Numbered from the stretch's first letter, positions 24,101 through 39,100 are shown. The stretch: 64,000 nt of DNA from CATQHS01 sp963422655 (GCA_963422655.1 OY730440.1:806001-870000); one strand, 5' to 3'. A program made the numbers and translations. The notes: a model not told the origin generated them from the sequence alone.

Positions 24101-27100
24101 CGGTGACTGTGATGGTGAACGTCTCGGCGTCTGTGGCGTTGTGGATGTCGGTGACGGTCACCGCCACCACATAGGCGTTGTCACCATCGTCGTCGGTCGG
24201 GGTTTCGAAGTCGGGGGCGGTTTTGAAACTCAGCGTCGCCTTCGACGAGTCGGTTGCGTCGACGGTGATGTCGAACAGGGCTTGGTCGACGCCGCCGGTT
24301 ATGTCCCATGTCAGTGCGCCGTCGTCGTCGTTGGTCGCCGCCAACGCGATGTCAGCAGTGTTCTCCTCGATCGACCGGGCCTTGTCGGTGGTGATCGCCG
24401 GGGCCTGGTTCGCGGTCGGGGTCCCCGACGTCGACGTCGACCAGCCGCTGGCACCTTCGGCGTTGCGGGCGCGGACCTGAACCTCATAATCCGTCCCGCC
24501 GGTCAACCCGGTGATAGTGGTCTGCGGGTTCGTGCCCGGGTCCGGGCCCGGGGTCCATGACCCCGGACCCTCTCTGGTGCGGTATTGGATGTCGTATCCG
24601 GTGATCGCCGGGCCGGTGTTGACCGGCGCGGTCCAGGCCACGCCCAGTTTCTCCACCCCGGGCGTGACCGTCGGCGCCCCCGGCGCGGCCGGGGCTTCGG
24701 TGTCAACGTCGGTGACTGTGATGGTGAACGTCTCGACGTCTGTGGCGTTGTGGATGTCGGTGACGGTCACCGCCACCACATAGGCATTGTCACCACCGTC
24801 GTCGGCGGGGTTCTCGAAATCGGGGGCCGTCTTGAAACTCAACGTCGCCTTCGACGAGTCGGTTGCGTTGACAGCGATGTCGAACAGGGCTTGGTCGGTC
24901 CCGCCGGTTATGTCCCACCTCAGTGCGCCGTCGTCGTCGTTGGTCGCCGCCAACACGATGTCAGCAGTGTTCTCCGGTATCGACCGGGCCGCTGTGGTGG
25001 TGATCGCCGGGGCCTGGTTCGCGGTCGGGGTCCCCGACGTCGACGTCGACCAGCCGCTGGCACCTTCGGCGTTGCGGGCGCGGACCTGAACCTCATAAAC
25101 CGTCCCGCCGGTCAACCCGGTGATAGTGGTCTGCGGGTTCGTGCCCGGGTCCGGGCCCGGGATCCAAGCCCCCGGACCGCCGTATTGGATGTCGTATCCG
25201 GTGATCGCCGGGCCGGTGTTGGCCGGCGCGGTCCAGGTCACACCCAGCGACAAAACCCCGGGCGTGACCGTCGGTGCCCCCAGCGCGGCCGGGGCCTCGG
25301 CGTCAACGTCGGTGACTGTGATGGTGAACGTCTCGACGTCTGTGGCGTTGTGGACGTCGGTGACGGTCACCGCCACCACATAGGCGTTGTTCGTGTCGGC
25401 ATCAGCGGGGTTCTCGAAATCGGGGGTCGTTTTGAAACTCAACGTCGCCTGCTTCGAATCCGACTGGTTGACGGTGACGGTGAACGATGCTTGGTCGACG
25501 CCGCCGGTTATGTCCCACCTCAGTACGCCGTCGTCGTCGTTGGTCGCCGCCAACGCCACAACGGTGGTGTTCTCCGGTATCGACCGGGCCTTGTCGGTGG
25601 TGATCGCCGGGTCCCGGTTCGCGGTCGGGGTCCCCGACGTCGACGTCGACCAGCCGCTGGCACCTTCGGCGTTGACAGCGCGGACCTGAACCTCATAAAC
25701 CGTCCCGCCGGTCAACCCGGTGATAGTGACCTGCGGGTTCGTGCCCGGGTCCGGGCCCGGGATCCACGACCCCGGACCCTCTCTGGTGCGGTATCGGATG
25801 TCGTAACCGGTGATCGCCGGGCGGCCGGTGTTGACCGGCGCGGTCCAGGCCACACCCAGCGACAAAACCCCGGGCGTGACCGTCGGCGCCCCCGGCGTCT
25901 CGGGTGCTTCGACCGCGTCGGTGACTGTGATGGTGAACGTCTCGACGTCTGTGGCGTTGTGGATGTCGGTGACGGTCACCGCCACCACATAGGCGTTGTC
26001 ACCACCGTCGTCGGCGGGGTTCTCGAAATCGGGGGTCGTTTTGAAACTCAACGTCGCCTGCTTCGAATCCGACTGGTTGACGGTGATGTCGAACAGGGCT
26101 TGGTCGGTCCCGCCGGTTATGTCCCACCTCAGTGCGCCGTCGTCGTCGTTGGTCGCCGCCAACGCCACAACGGTGGTGTTCTCCGGTATCGACCGGGCCT
26201 TGTCGGTGGTGATCGCCGGGTCCTGGTTCGCGGTCGGGGTCCCCGACGTCGACGTCGACCAGCCGCTGGCGCCTTCGGCGTTGCTGGCGCGGACCTGAAC
26301 CTCATAAGCCTGGGCGGTCAACCCGGTGATAGTGGCCTGCGGGTTCAGGCCCGGGTCCGGGGCCGGGGTCCATGACCCCGGACCCTCTCTGGTGCGGTAT
26401 TGGATGTCGTATCCGGTGATCGCCGGGCCGGTGTTGACCGGCGCATCCCAGGCCACACCCAGCGACAAAACCCCGGGTGTGACCGTCGGCGCCCCCGGCG
26501 CGGCCGGGGCTTCGGTGTCAACGTCGGTGACTGTGATGGTGAACGTCTCGGCGTCTGTGGCGTTGTGGATGTCGGTGACGGTCACCGCCACCACATAGGC
26601 GTTGTCACCACCGTCGTCGGTCGGGGTTTCGAAGTTCGGGGCGGTTTTGAAGCTCAGCGTCGCCTTCGACGAGTCGGTTGCGTCGACAGCGACGTCGAAC
26701 AACGCCTTGTCGACGCCGCCGGTTATGTCCCATGTCAGTGCGCCGTCGTCGTCGTTGGTCGCCGCCAACACGATGTCAGCAGTGTTCTCCGTCACAGACT
26801 GCGCCTTGTCGGTGGTGATAGCCGGGTCCCGGTTCGCGGTCGGGGTCCCCGACGTCGACGTCGACCAGCCGCTGGCACCTTCGGCGTTGCGGGCGCGGAC
26901 CTGAACCTCATAAACCGTCCCGCCGGTCAACCCGGTGATAGTGGTCTGCGGGTTCGTGCCCGGGTCCGGGCCCGGGGTCCATGACCCCGGACCCTCTCTG
27001 GTGCGGTATCGGATGTCGTATCCGGTGATCGCCGGGCCGGTGTTGACCGGCGCATCCCAGGCCACACCCAGTTTCTCCACCCCGGGCGTGACCGTCGGCG

Positions 27101-30100
27101 CCCCCGGCGCGGCCGGGGCTTCGGTGTCAACGTCGGTGACTGTGATGGTGAACGTCTCGACGTCTGTGGCGTTGTGGATGTCGGTGACGGTCACCGCCAC
27201 CACATAGGCATTGTCACCATCGTCGTCGGTCGGGTTCTCGAAATCGGGGGTCGTTTTGAAACTCAACGTCGCCTTCGACGAGTCGGTTGCGTTGACAGCG
27301 ACGTCGAACAGGGCTTGGTCGGTCCCGCCGGTGACCGCCCACCCCAGTACGCCGTCGTCGTCGTTGGTCGCCGCCAACACGATGTCAGCAGTGTTCTCCT
27401 CGATCGACCGGGCCGCTGTGGTGGTGATATTGGGGGCCTGGTTCGCGGTCGGGGACCCCGACGTCGACGTCGACCAGCCGCTGGCGCCTTCGGCGTTGAC
27501 AGCGCGGACCTGAACCTCATAAGCCTGGGCGGTCAACCCGGTGATAGTGGCCTGCGGGTTCAGGCCCGGGTCCGGGCCCGGGGTCCATGACCCCGGACCC
27601 TCGCTGGTGCGGTATCGGATGTCGTAACCGGTGATCGCCGGGCCGGTGTTGACCGGCGCATCCCAGGCCACGCCCAGTTTCTCCACCCCTGGTGTGACTG
27701 TCGGCGCCCCCGGCGCGGCCGGGGCCTCGGTGTCAACGTCGGTGACTGTGATGGTGAACGTCTCGGCGTCTGTGGCGTTGTGGATGTCGGTGACGGTCAC
27801 CTCCACCACATAGGCGTTGTCACCATCGTCGTCGGTCGGGGTTTCGAAATCGGGGGTCGTTTTGAAACTCAACGTCGCCTGCTTCGAGTCGTCCCGGTCG
27901 ACGGTGATGTCGAACAACGCCTTGTCGACGCCGCCGGTTATGTCCCACCTCAGTGCGCCGTCGTCGTCGTTGGTCGCCGCCAACACGATGTCAGCAATGT
28001 TCTCCGGTATCGACCGGGCCGCTGTGGTGGTGATCGCCGGGGCCTGGTTCGCGGTCGGGGTCCCCGACGTCGACGTCGACCAGCCGCTGGCGCCTTCGGC
28101 GTTGACAGCGCGGACCTGAACCTCATAAGCCTGGGCGGTCAACCCGGTGATAGTGGCCTGCGGGTTCGTGCCCGGGTCCGGGCCCGGGGTCCAAGCCTCC
28201 GAACCGCTGACGGTGTATTGGATGTCGTATCCGGTGATCGCCGGGCGGCCGGTGTTGACCGGCGCGGTCCAGGCCACACCCAGCGACAAAACCCCGGGCG
28301 TGACCGTCGGCGCCCCCGGCGTCCCGGGTGCTTCGACCGCGTCGGTGACTGTGATGGTGAACGTCTCGACGTCTGTGGCGTTGTGGATGTCGGTGACGGT
28401 CACCGCCACCACATACGCATTGTCGCGGTTGGTATCAGCGGGGGTTTCGAAATCGGGGGTCGTTTTGAAACTCAACGTCGCCTGCTTCGAGTCGTCCCGG
28501 TCGACGGTGATGTCGAACAGGGCTTGGTCGACGCCGCCGGTGACCGCCCACCTCAGTGCGCCGTCGTCGTCGTTGGTCGCCGCCAACACGATGTCAGCAG
28601 TGTTCTCCGTCACAGACTTCGCCTTGTCGGTGGTGATAGCCGGAGCCTGGTTCGCGGTCGGTGTCCCCGACGTCGACGTCGACCAGCCGCTGGCACCTTC
28701 GGCGTTGACAGCGCGGACCTGAACCTCATAATCCGTGGCGCCGGTCAACCCGGTGATAGTGGTCTGCGGGTTCGTGCCCGGGTCCGGGCCCGGGGTCCAC
28801 GACACCGAACCCTCAGCGCGGTATCGGATGTCGTATCCGGTGATCGCCGGGCGGCCGGTGTTGACCGGCGCATCCCAGGTCACACCCAGCGACAAAACCC
28901 CGGGCGTGACCGTCGGCGCCCCCGGCGTCTCGGGTGCTTCGGTGTCATCGTCGGTGACTGTGATGGTGAACGTCTCGACGTCTGTGGCGTTGTGGATGTC
29001 GGTGACGGTCACCGCCACCACATAGGCATTGTCACCATCGTCGTCGGTCGGGTTCTCGAAATCGGGGGTCGTTTTGAAACTCAACGTCGCCTTCGACGAG
29101 TCGGTTGCGTTGACAGCGACGTCGAACAGGGCTTGGTCGGTCCCGCCGGTGACCGCCCACCTCAGTACGCCGTCGTCGTCGTTGGTCGCCGCCAACACGA
29201 TGTCAGCAGTGTTCTCCGGTATCGACCGGGCCTTGTCGGTGGTGATCGCCGGGGCCTGGTTCGCGGTCGGGGTCCCCGACGTCGACGTCGACCAGCCGCT
29301 GGCACCTTCGGCGTTGCGGGCGCGGACCTGAACCTCATAATCCGTGGCGCCGGTCAACCCGGTGATAGTGGTCTGCGGGTTCGTGCCCGGGTCCGGGGCC
29401 GGGATCCAAGCCCCCGGACCGCCGTATTGGATGTCGTATCCGGTGATCGCCGGGCCGGTGTTGGCCGGCGCGGTCCAGGTCACACCCAGCGACAAAACCC
29501 CGGGCGTGACCGTCGGCGCCTCCGGCGTCTCGGGTGCTTCGGTGTCATCGTCGGTGACTGTGATGGTGAACGTCTCGACGTCTGTGGCGTTGTGGATGTC
29601 GGTGACGGTCACCGCCACCACATAGGCGTTGTCACCATCGTCGTCGGCGGGGTTCTCGAAATCGGGGGTCGTTTTGAAACTCAACGTCGCCTTCGACGAG
29701 TCGGTTGCGTTGACAGCGACAGTGAACGATGCTTGGTCGGTCCCGCCGGTGACCGCCCACCCCAGTACGCCGTCGTCGTCGTTGGTCGCCGCCAACACGA
29801 TGTCAGCAGTGTTCTCCGTCACAGACTGCGCCTTGTCGGTGGTGATAGCCGGGTCCCGGTTCGCGGTCGGGGTCCCCGACGTCGACGTCGACCAGCCGCT
29901 GGCACCTTCGGCGTTGCGGGCGCGGACCTGAACCTCATAAACCGTCCCGCCGGTCAACTTGTCGATATTGGTCTGCGGGTTCGTGCCCGGGTCCGGGCCC
30001 GGGGTCCACGACACCGAACCCTCAGCGCGGTATCGGATGTCGTATCCGGTGATCGCCGGGCGGCCGGTGTTGACCGGCGCATCCCAGGCCACGCCCAGTT

Positions 30101-33100
30101 TCTCCACCCCGGGCGTGACCGTCGGCGCCCCCGGCGTCTCGGGTGCTTCGACCGCGTCGGTGACTGTGATGGTGAACGTCTCGACGTCTGTGGCGTTGTG
30201 GATGTCGGTGACGGTCACCGCCACCACATAGGCATTGTCACCACCATCGTCGGCGGGGTTCTCGAAATCGGGGGCCGTCTTGAAACTCAACGTCGCCTTC
30301 GACGAGTCGGTTGCGTTGACAGCGATGTCGAACGATGCTTGGTCGGTCCCGCCGGTTATGTCCCATGTCAGTGCGCCGTCGTCGTCGTTGGTCGCCGCCA
30401 ACGCCACAACGGTGGTGTTCTCCGGTATCGACCGGGCCTTGTCGGTGGTGATCGCCGGGTCCCGGTTCGCGGTCGGGGTCCCCGACGTCGACGCCGACCA
30501 GCCGCTGGCACCTTCGGCGTTGACAGCGCGGACCTGAACCTCATAAACCGTGGCGCCGGTCAACCCGGTGATAGTGGCCTGCCGGTTCAGGCCCGGGTCC
30601 GGGCCCGGGATCCAAGCCCCCGAACCGCGGTATTGGATGTCGTATCCGGTGATCGCCGGGCGGCCGGTGTTGACCGGCGCGGTCCAGGCCACACCCAGCG
30701 ACAAAACCCCGGGCGTGACCGTCGGCGCCCCCGGCGTCCCGGGTGCTTCGGTGTCAACATCGGTGACTGTGATGGTGAACGTCTCGACGTCTGTGGCGTT
30801 GTGGATGTCGGTGACGGTCACCGCCACCACATACACATTGTCGCGGTCGGCATCAGCGGGGTTCTCGAAATCGGGGGTCGTTTTGAAACTCAGCGTCGCC
30901 TGCTTCGAATCCGACTGGTCGACGGTGACGGTGAACGATGCTTGGTCGGTCCCGCCGGTGACCACCCACCCCAGTACGCCGTCGTCGTCGTTGGTCGCCG
31001 CCAACACGAGGCCAGCAGTGTTCTCCGTCACAGACTGCGCCTTGTCGGTGGTGATCGCCGGAGGCTGGTTCGCGGTCGGGGTCCCCGACGTCGACGTCGA
31101 CCAGCCGCTGGTGCCCTCAGAGTTGCTGGCGCGGACCTGAACCTCATAATCCGTCCCGCCGGTCAACTTGTCGATAGTGGCCTGCCGGTTCAGGCCCGGG
31201 TCCGGGGCCGAGGTCCAAACCCCCGGACCCTCTCTGGTGCGGTATCGGATGTCGTATCCGGTGATCGCCGGGCCGGTGTTGACCGGCGCGGTCCAGGCCA
31301 CGCCCAGCGACAAAACCCCTGGTGTGACTGTCGGCGCCCCCGGCGCGGCCGGGATCTCGATCGCGTCGGTGACTGTGACCGTGAACGTCTCGACGTCTGT
31401 GGCGTTGTGGATGTCGGTGACGGTCACCGCCACCACATAGGCATTGTCACCATCGTCGTCGGCGGGGTTCTCGAAATCGGGGGTCGTTTTGAAGCTCAGC
31501 GTCGCCTGCTTCGAATCCGACTGGTTGACGGTGACGGTGAACGATGCTTGGTCGGTCCCGCCGGTGACCGCCCACCTCAGTACGCCGTCGTCGTCGTTGG
31601 TCGCCGCCAACACGATGTCAGCAGTGTTCTCCGTCACAGACCGGGCCTTGTCGGTGGTGATAGCCGGGGCCTGGTTCGCGGTCGGGGTCCCCGACGTCGA
31701 CGCCGACCAGCCGCTGGCACCTTCGGCGTTGACAGCGCGGACCTGAACCTCATAAGCCTGGGCGGTCAACCCGGTGATAGTGGCCTGCGGGTTCAGGCCC
31801 GGGTCCGGGCCCGGGATCCACGACACCGAACCCACGGTGCGGTATTGGATGTCGTATCCGGTGATCGCCGGGCCGGTGTTGACCGGCGCGGTCCAGGCCA
31901 CGTCCAGTTTCTCCACCCCGGGTGTGACTGTCGGCGCCCCCGGCGTCTCGGGTGCTTCGACCGCGTCGGTGACTGTGATGGTGAACGTCTCGACGTCTGT
32001 GGCGTTGTGGATGTCGGTGACGGTCACCGCCACCACATAGGCGTTGTCACCATCGTCGTCGGCGGGGTTCTCGAAATCGGGGGTCGTTTTGAAGCTCAGC
32101 GTCGCCTTCGACGAGTCGGTTGCGTTGACAGCGACAGTGAACAGGGCTTGGTCGGTCCCGCCGGTGACCGCCCACCCCAGTGCGCCGTCGTCGTCGTTGG
32201 TCGCCGCCAACGCGATGTCAGCAGTGTTCTCCTCGATCGACCGGGCCGCTGTGGTGGTGATATCGGGGGCCTGGTTCGCGGTCGGGGTCCCCGACGTCGA
32301 CGTCGACCAGCCGCTGGCACCTTCGGCGTTGCGGGCGCGGACCTGAACCTCATAAGCCTGGGCGGTCAACCCGGTGATAGTGGTCTGCGGGTTCGTGCCC
32401 GGGTCCGGGGCCGGGGTCCAAGCCCCCGGACCGCCGTATTGGATGTCGTATCCGGTGATCGCCGGGCCGGTGTTGACCGGCGCATCCCAGGCCACACCCA
32501 GCGACAAAACCCCGGGCGTGACCGTCGGCGCCCCCGGCGTCTCGGGTGCTTCGGTGTCATCGTCGGTGACTGTGATGGTGAACGTCTCGACGTCTGTGGC
32601 GTTGTGGATGTCGGTGACGGTCACCGCCACCACATAGGCATTGTCACCATCGTCGTCGGCGGGGTTCTCGAAATCGGGGGCCGTTTTGAAACTCAACGTC
32701 GCCTTCGACGAGTCGGTTGCGTTGACAGCGATGTCGAACGATGCTTGGTCGGTCCCGCCGGTTATGTCCCATGTCAGTGCGCCGTCGTCGTCGTTGGTCG
32801 CCGCCAACACGATGTCAGCAGTGTTCTCCGGTATCGACTTCGCCTTGTCGGTGGTGATAGCCGGGGCCTGGTTCGCGGTCGGGGTCCCCGACGTCGACGC
32901 CGACCAGCCGCTGGCACCTTCGGCGTTGACAGCGCGGACCTGAACCTCATAAGCCTGGGCGGTCAACCCGGTGATAGTGGTCTGCGGGTTCGTGCCCGGG
33001 TCCGGGCCCGAGGTCCAAACCCCCGGACCCTCTCTGGTGCGGTATCGGATGTCGTAACCGGTGATCGCCGGGCCGGTGTTGACCGGCGCATCCCAGGCCA

Positions 33101-36100
33101 CACCCAGCGACAAAACCCCGGGCGTGACCGTCGGCGCCCCCGGCGTCTCGGGTGCTTCGGTGTCAACGTCGGTGACCGTGACCGTGAACGTCTCGACGTC
33201 TGTGGCGTTGTGGATGTCGGTGACGGTCACCGCCACCACATACACATTGTCACCATCGTCGTCGGCGGGGTTCTCGAAATCGGGGGTCGTTTTGAAACTC
33301 AACGTCGCCTTCGACGAGTCGGTTGCGTCGACAGCGACGTCGAACAACGCCTTGTCGACGCCGCCGGTGACCGCCCACCCCAGTACGCCGTCGTCGTCGT
33401 TGGTCGCCGCCAACACGAGGCCAGCAGTGTTCTCCGTCACAGACTGCGCCTTGTCGGTGGTGATCGCCGGAGCCTGGTTCGCGGTCGGGGTCCCCGACGT
33501 CGACGTCGACCAGCCGCTGGCACCTTCGGCGTTGCGGGCGCGGACCTGAACCTCATAATCCGTGGCGCCGGTCAACCCGGTGATAGTGGTCTGCGGGTTC
33601 AGGCCCGGGTCCGGGCCCGAGGTCCAAACCCCCGAACCGCCGTATCGGATGTCGTATCCGGTGATCGCCGGGCCGGTGTTGACCGGCGCATCCCAGGCCA
33701 CACCCAGCGACAAAACCCCGGGCGTGACCGTCGGCGCCCCCGGCGCGGCCGGGGCTTCGGTGTCAACGTCGGTGACTGTGATGGTGAACGTCTCGACGTC
33801 TGTGGCGTTGTGGATGTCGGTGACGGTCACCGCCACCACATAGGCGTTGTCACCACCGTCGTCGGCGGGGTTCTCGAAATCGGGGGTCGTTTTGAAACTC
33901 AACGTCGCCTTCGACGAGTCGGTTGCGTTGACAGCGACGTCGAACAACGCCTTGTCGACGCCGCCGGTTATGTCCCACCTCAGTACGCCGTCGTCGTCGT
34001 TGGTCGCCGCCAACACGAGGCCAGCAGTGTTCTCCGTCACAGACTGCGCCTTGTCGGTGGTGATCGCCGGGTCCCGGTTCGCGGTCGGGGTCCCCGACGT
34101 CGACGTCGACCAGCCGCTGGCACCTTCGGCGTTGCTGGCGCGGACCTGAACCTCATAATCCTGGGCGGTCAACTTGTCGATAGTGGCCTGCGGGTTCGTG
34201 CCCGGGTCCGGGCCCGAGGTCCAAACCCCCGGACCCTCGCTGGTGCGGTATCGGATGTCGTAACCGGTGATCGCCGGGCCGGTGTTGACCGGCGCATCCC
34301 AGGCCACACCCAGCGACAAAACCCCGGGCGTGACCGTCGGCGCCCCCGGCGTCCCGGGTGCTTCGTTTTCATCATCGGTGACTGTGATGGTGAACGTCTC
34401 GGCGTCTGTGGCGTTGTGGATGTCGGTGACGGTCACCTCCACCACATAGGCGTTGTTCGTGTCGGCATCAGCGGGGTTCTCGAAATCGGGGGTCGTTTTG
34501 AAACTCAACGTCGCCTTCGACGAGTCGGTTGCGTCGACAGCGACGGTGAACGATGCCTTGTCGACGCCGCCGGTTATGTCCCACCCCAGTACGCCGTCGT
34601 CGTCGTTGGTCGCCGCCAACACGATGTCAGCAGTGTTCTCCGTCACAGACCGGGCCTTGTCGGTGGTGATCGCCGGGGCCTGGTTCGCGGTCGGGGTCCC
34701 CGACGTCGACGTCGACCAGCCGCTGGCACCTTCGGCGTTGCGGGCGCGGACCTGAACCTCATAATCCGTCCCGCCGGTCAACCCGGTGATAGTGGTCTGC
34801 GGGTTCGTGCCCGGGTCCGGGCCCGGGGTCCACGACCCCGGACCCTCTCTGGTGCGGTATCGGATGTCGTAACCGGTGATCGCCGGGCCGGTGTTGACCG
34901 GCGCATCCCAGGCCACACCCAGTTTCTCCACCCCGGGCGTGACTGTCGGCGCCTCCGGCGTCTCGGGTGCTTCGGTGTCATCGTCGGTGACTGTGATGGT
35001 GAACGTCTCGGCGTCTGTGGCGTTGTGGATGTCGGTGACGGTCACCGCCACCACATAGGCATTGTCACCACCGTCGTCGGCGGGGTTCTCGAAATCGGGG
35101 GTCGTTTTGAAACTCAACGTCGCCTTCGACGAGTCGGTTGCGTCGACAGCGACGTCGAACAACGCCTTGTCGACGCCGCCGGTGACCGCCCACCTCAGTA
35201 CGCCGTCGTCGTCGTTGGTCGCCGCCAACACGATGTCAGCAGTGTTCTCCGTCACAGACTGCGCCTTGTCGGTGGTGATCGCCGGGTCCCGGTTCGCGGT
35301 CGGGGTCCCCGACGTCGACGCCGACCAGCCGCTGGCACCTTCGGCGTTGACAGCGCGGACCTGAACCTCATAAGCCTGGGCGGTCAACTTGTCGATATTG
35401 GCCTGCAGGTTCAGGCCCGGGTCCGGGCCCGGGATCCAAGCCCCCGAACCGCGGTATTGGATGTCGTATCCGGTGATCGCCGGGCCGGTGTTGACCGGCG
35501 CGGTCCAGGCCACACCCAGCGACAAAACCCCGGGCGTGACCGTCGGCGCCCCCGGCGTCCCGGGTGCTTCGGTGTCAACATCGGTGACTGTGATGGTGAA
35601 CGTCTCGACGTCTGTGGCGTTGTGGATGTCGGTGACGGTCACCGCCACCACATACACATTGTCGCGGTCGGCATCAGCGGGGTTCTCGAAATCGGGGGTC
35701 GTTTTGAAACTCAGCGTCGCCTGCTTCGAATCCGACTGGTCGACGGTGACGGTGAACGATGCTTGGTCGGTCCCGCCGGTGACCACCCACCCCAGTACGC
35801 CGTCGTCGTCGTTGGTCGCCGCCAACACGAGGCCAGCAGTGTTCTCCGTCACAGACTGCGCCTTGTCGGTGGTGATCGCCGGAGGCTGGTTCGCGGTCGG
35901 GGTCCCCGACGTCGACGTCGACCAGCCGCTGGTGCCCTCAGAGTTGCTGGCGCGGACCTGAACCTCATAATCCGTCCCGCCGGTCAACTTGTCGATAGTG
36001 GCCTGCCGGTTCAGGCCCGGGTCCGGGGCCGAGGTCCAAACCCCCGGACCCTCTCTGGTGCGGTATCGGATGTCGTATCCGGTGATCGCCGGGCCGGTGT

Positions 36101-39100
36101 TGACCGGCGCGGTCCAGGCCACGCCCAGCGACAAAACCCCTGGTGTGACTGTCGGCGCCCCCGGCGCGGCCGGGATCTCGATCGCGTCGGTGACTGTGAC
36201 CGTGAACGTCTCGACGTCTGTGGCGTTGTGGATGTCGGTGACGGTCACCGCCACCACATAGGCATTGTCACCATCGTCGTCGGCGGGGTTCTCGAAATCG
36301 GGGGTCGTTTTGAAGCTCAGCGTCGCCTGCTTCGAATCCGACTGGTTGACGGTGACGGTGAACGATGCTTGGTCGGTCCCGCCGGTGACCGCCCACCTCA
36401 GTACGCCGTCGTCGTCGTTGGTCGCCGCCAACACGATGTCAGCAGTGTTCTCCGTCACAGACCGGGCCTTGTCGGTGGTGATAGCCGGGGCCTGGTTCGC
36501 GGTCGGGGTCCCCGACGTCGACGTCGACCAGCCGCTGGCACCTTCGGCGTTGCTGGCGCGGACCTGAACCTCATAAGCCTGGGCGGTCAACCCGGTGATA
36601 GTGGCCTGCGGGTTCGTGCCCGGGTCCGGGCCCGGGGTCCATGACCCCGGGCCCTCTCTGGTGCGGTATTGGATGTCGTATCCGGTGATCGCCGGGCCGG
36701 TGTTGACCGGCGCGGTCCAGGCCACGTCCAGTTTCTCCACCCCGGGTGTGACTGTCGGCGCCCCCGGCGTCTCGGGTGCTTCGGTGTCATCGTCGGTGAC
36801 TGTGATGGTGAACGTCTCGACGTCTGTGGCGTTGTGGATGTCGGTGACGGTCACCGCCACCACATAGGCGTTGTCACCATCGTCGTCGGCGGGGTTCTCG
36901 AAATCGGGGGTCGTTTTGAAACTCAACGTCGCCTGCTTCGAATCCGACTGGTTGACGGTGACGGTGAACAGGGCTTGGTCGGTCCCGCCGGTTATGTCCC
37001 ACCTCAGTGCGCCGTCGTCGTCGTTGGTCGCCGCCAACGCGATGTCAGCAGTGTTCTCCTCGATCGACCGGGCCGCTGTGGTGGTGATATCGGGGGCCTG
37101 GTTCGCGGTCGGGGTCCCCGACGTCGACGTCGACCAGCCGCTGGCACCTTCGGCGTTGACAGCGCGGACCTGAACCTCATAATCCTGGGCGGTCAACCCG
37201 GTGATAGTGGCCTGCGGGTTCAGGCCCGGGTCCGGGGCCGGGGTCCAAGCCCCCGGACCGCGGTATTGGATGTCGTATCCGGTGATCGCCGGGCCGGTGT
37301 TGACCGGCGCATCCCAGGCCACACCCAGCGACAAAACCCCGGGCGTGACCGTCGGCGCCCCCGGCGTCTCGGGTGCTTCGGTGTCATCGTCGGTGACTGT
37401 GATGGTGAACGTCTCGACGTCTGTGGCGTTGTGGATGTCGGTGACGGTCACCGCCACCACATAGGCGTTGTTCGTGTCGGCATCAGCGGGGTTCTCGAAA
37501 TCGGGGGTCGTTTTGAAACTCAACGTCGCCTTCGACGAGTCGGTTGCGTTGACAGCGACGTCGAACAACGCCTTGTCGACGCCGCCGGTTATGTCCCACG
37601 TCAGTACGCCGTCGTCGTCGTTGGTCGCCGCCAACACGATGTCAGCAGTGTTCTCCTCGATCGACCGGGCCTTGTCGGTGGTGATAGCCGGGGCCTGGTT
37701 CGCGGTCGGGGTCCCCGACGTCGACGTCGACCAGCCGCTGGCACCTTCGGCGTTGCTGGCGCGGACCTGAACCTCATAAGCCTGGGCGGTCAACCCGGTG
37801 ATAGTGGTCTGCGGGTTCAGGCCCGGGTCCGGGGCCGGGGTCCAAGCCCCCGGACCGCGGTATTGGATGTCGTATCCGGTGATCGCCGGGCCGGTGTTGA
37901 CCGGCGCATCCCAGGCCACACCCAGCGACAAAACCCCGGGCGTGACCGTCGGCGCCCCCGGCGCGGCCGGGGCCTCGGTATCATCGTCGGTGACTGTGAT
38001 GGTGAACGTCTCGACGTCTGTGGCGTTGTGGATGTCGGTGACGGTCACCGCCACCACATAGGCGTTGTTCGTGTCGGCATCAGCAGGGGTTTCGAAGTTC
38101 GGGGCGGTTTTGAAACTCAACGTCGCCTGCTTCGAATCCGACTGGTCGACGGTGACGGTGAACGATGCTTGGTCGACGCCGCCGGTTATGTCCCATGTCA
38201 GTGCGCCGTCGTCGTCGTTGGTCGCCGCCAACACGATGTCAGCAGTGTTCTCCGGTATCGACCGGGCCTTGTCGGTGGTGATCGCCGGGGCCTGGTTCGC
38301 GGTCGGGGTCCCCGACGTCGACGTCGACCAGCCGCTGGCGCCTTCGGCGTTGCTGGCGCGGACCTGAACCTCATAAACCGTCCCGCCGGTCAACCCGGTG
38401 ATAGTGGTCTGCGGGTTCGTGCCCGGGTCCGGGCCCGGGGTCCACGACCCCGGACCCTCGCTGGTGCGGTATCGGATGTCGTAACCGGTGATCGCCGGGC
38501 CGGTGTTGGCCGGCGCGGTCCAGGCCACGCCCAGTTTCTCCACCCCTGGTGTGACTGTCGGCGCCCCCGGCGTTTCGGGTGCTTCGTTTTCATCATCGGT
38601 GACCGTGACCGTGAACGTCTCGACGTCTGTGGCGTTGTGGATGTCGGTGACGGTCACCGCCACCACATAGGCGTTGTCACCATCGTCGTCGGTCGGGGTT
38701 TCGAAGTTCGGGGTCGTTTTGAAACTCAACGTCGCCTTCGACGAGTCGGTTGCGTTGACAGCGACGTCGAACAACGCCTTGTCGACGCCGCCGGTTATGT
38801 CCCATGTCAGTACGCCGTCGTCGTCGTTGGTCGCCGCCAATGCCACAACGGTGGTGTTCTCCGGTATCGACCGGGCCGCTGTGGTGGTGATATCGGGGGC
38901 CTGGTTCGCGGTCGGGGTCCCCGACGTCGACGTCGACCAGCCGCTGGCGCCTTCGGCGTTGCTGGCGCGGACCTGAACCTCATAATCCGTCCCGCCGGTC
39001 AACCCGGTGATAGTGGTCTGCGGGTTCGTGCCCGGGTCCGGGCCCGGGGTCCATGACCCCGGACCCTCGCTGGTGCGGTATCGGATGTCGTAACCGGTGA

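Noticed and set aside
27780..36644. Very long open frame on the plus strand (about 2950 codons), and similar ones at 45150-51668, 21567-23615, 41664-45128, 53028-56663 and 59148-62165
   Set aside because: They are antisense to the giant gene. Their Arg/Gly/Val-rich repetitive translation is the mirror of the same 604-bp repeat. Once one unit lacks stops in that frame, near-identical units do too. No start signals or domains are visible.
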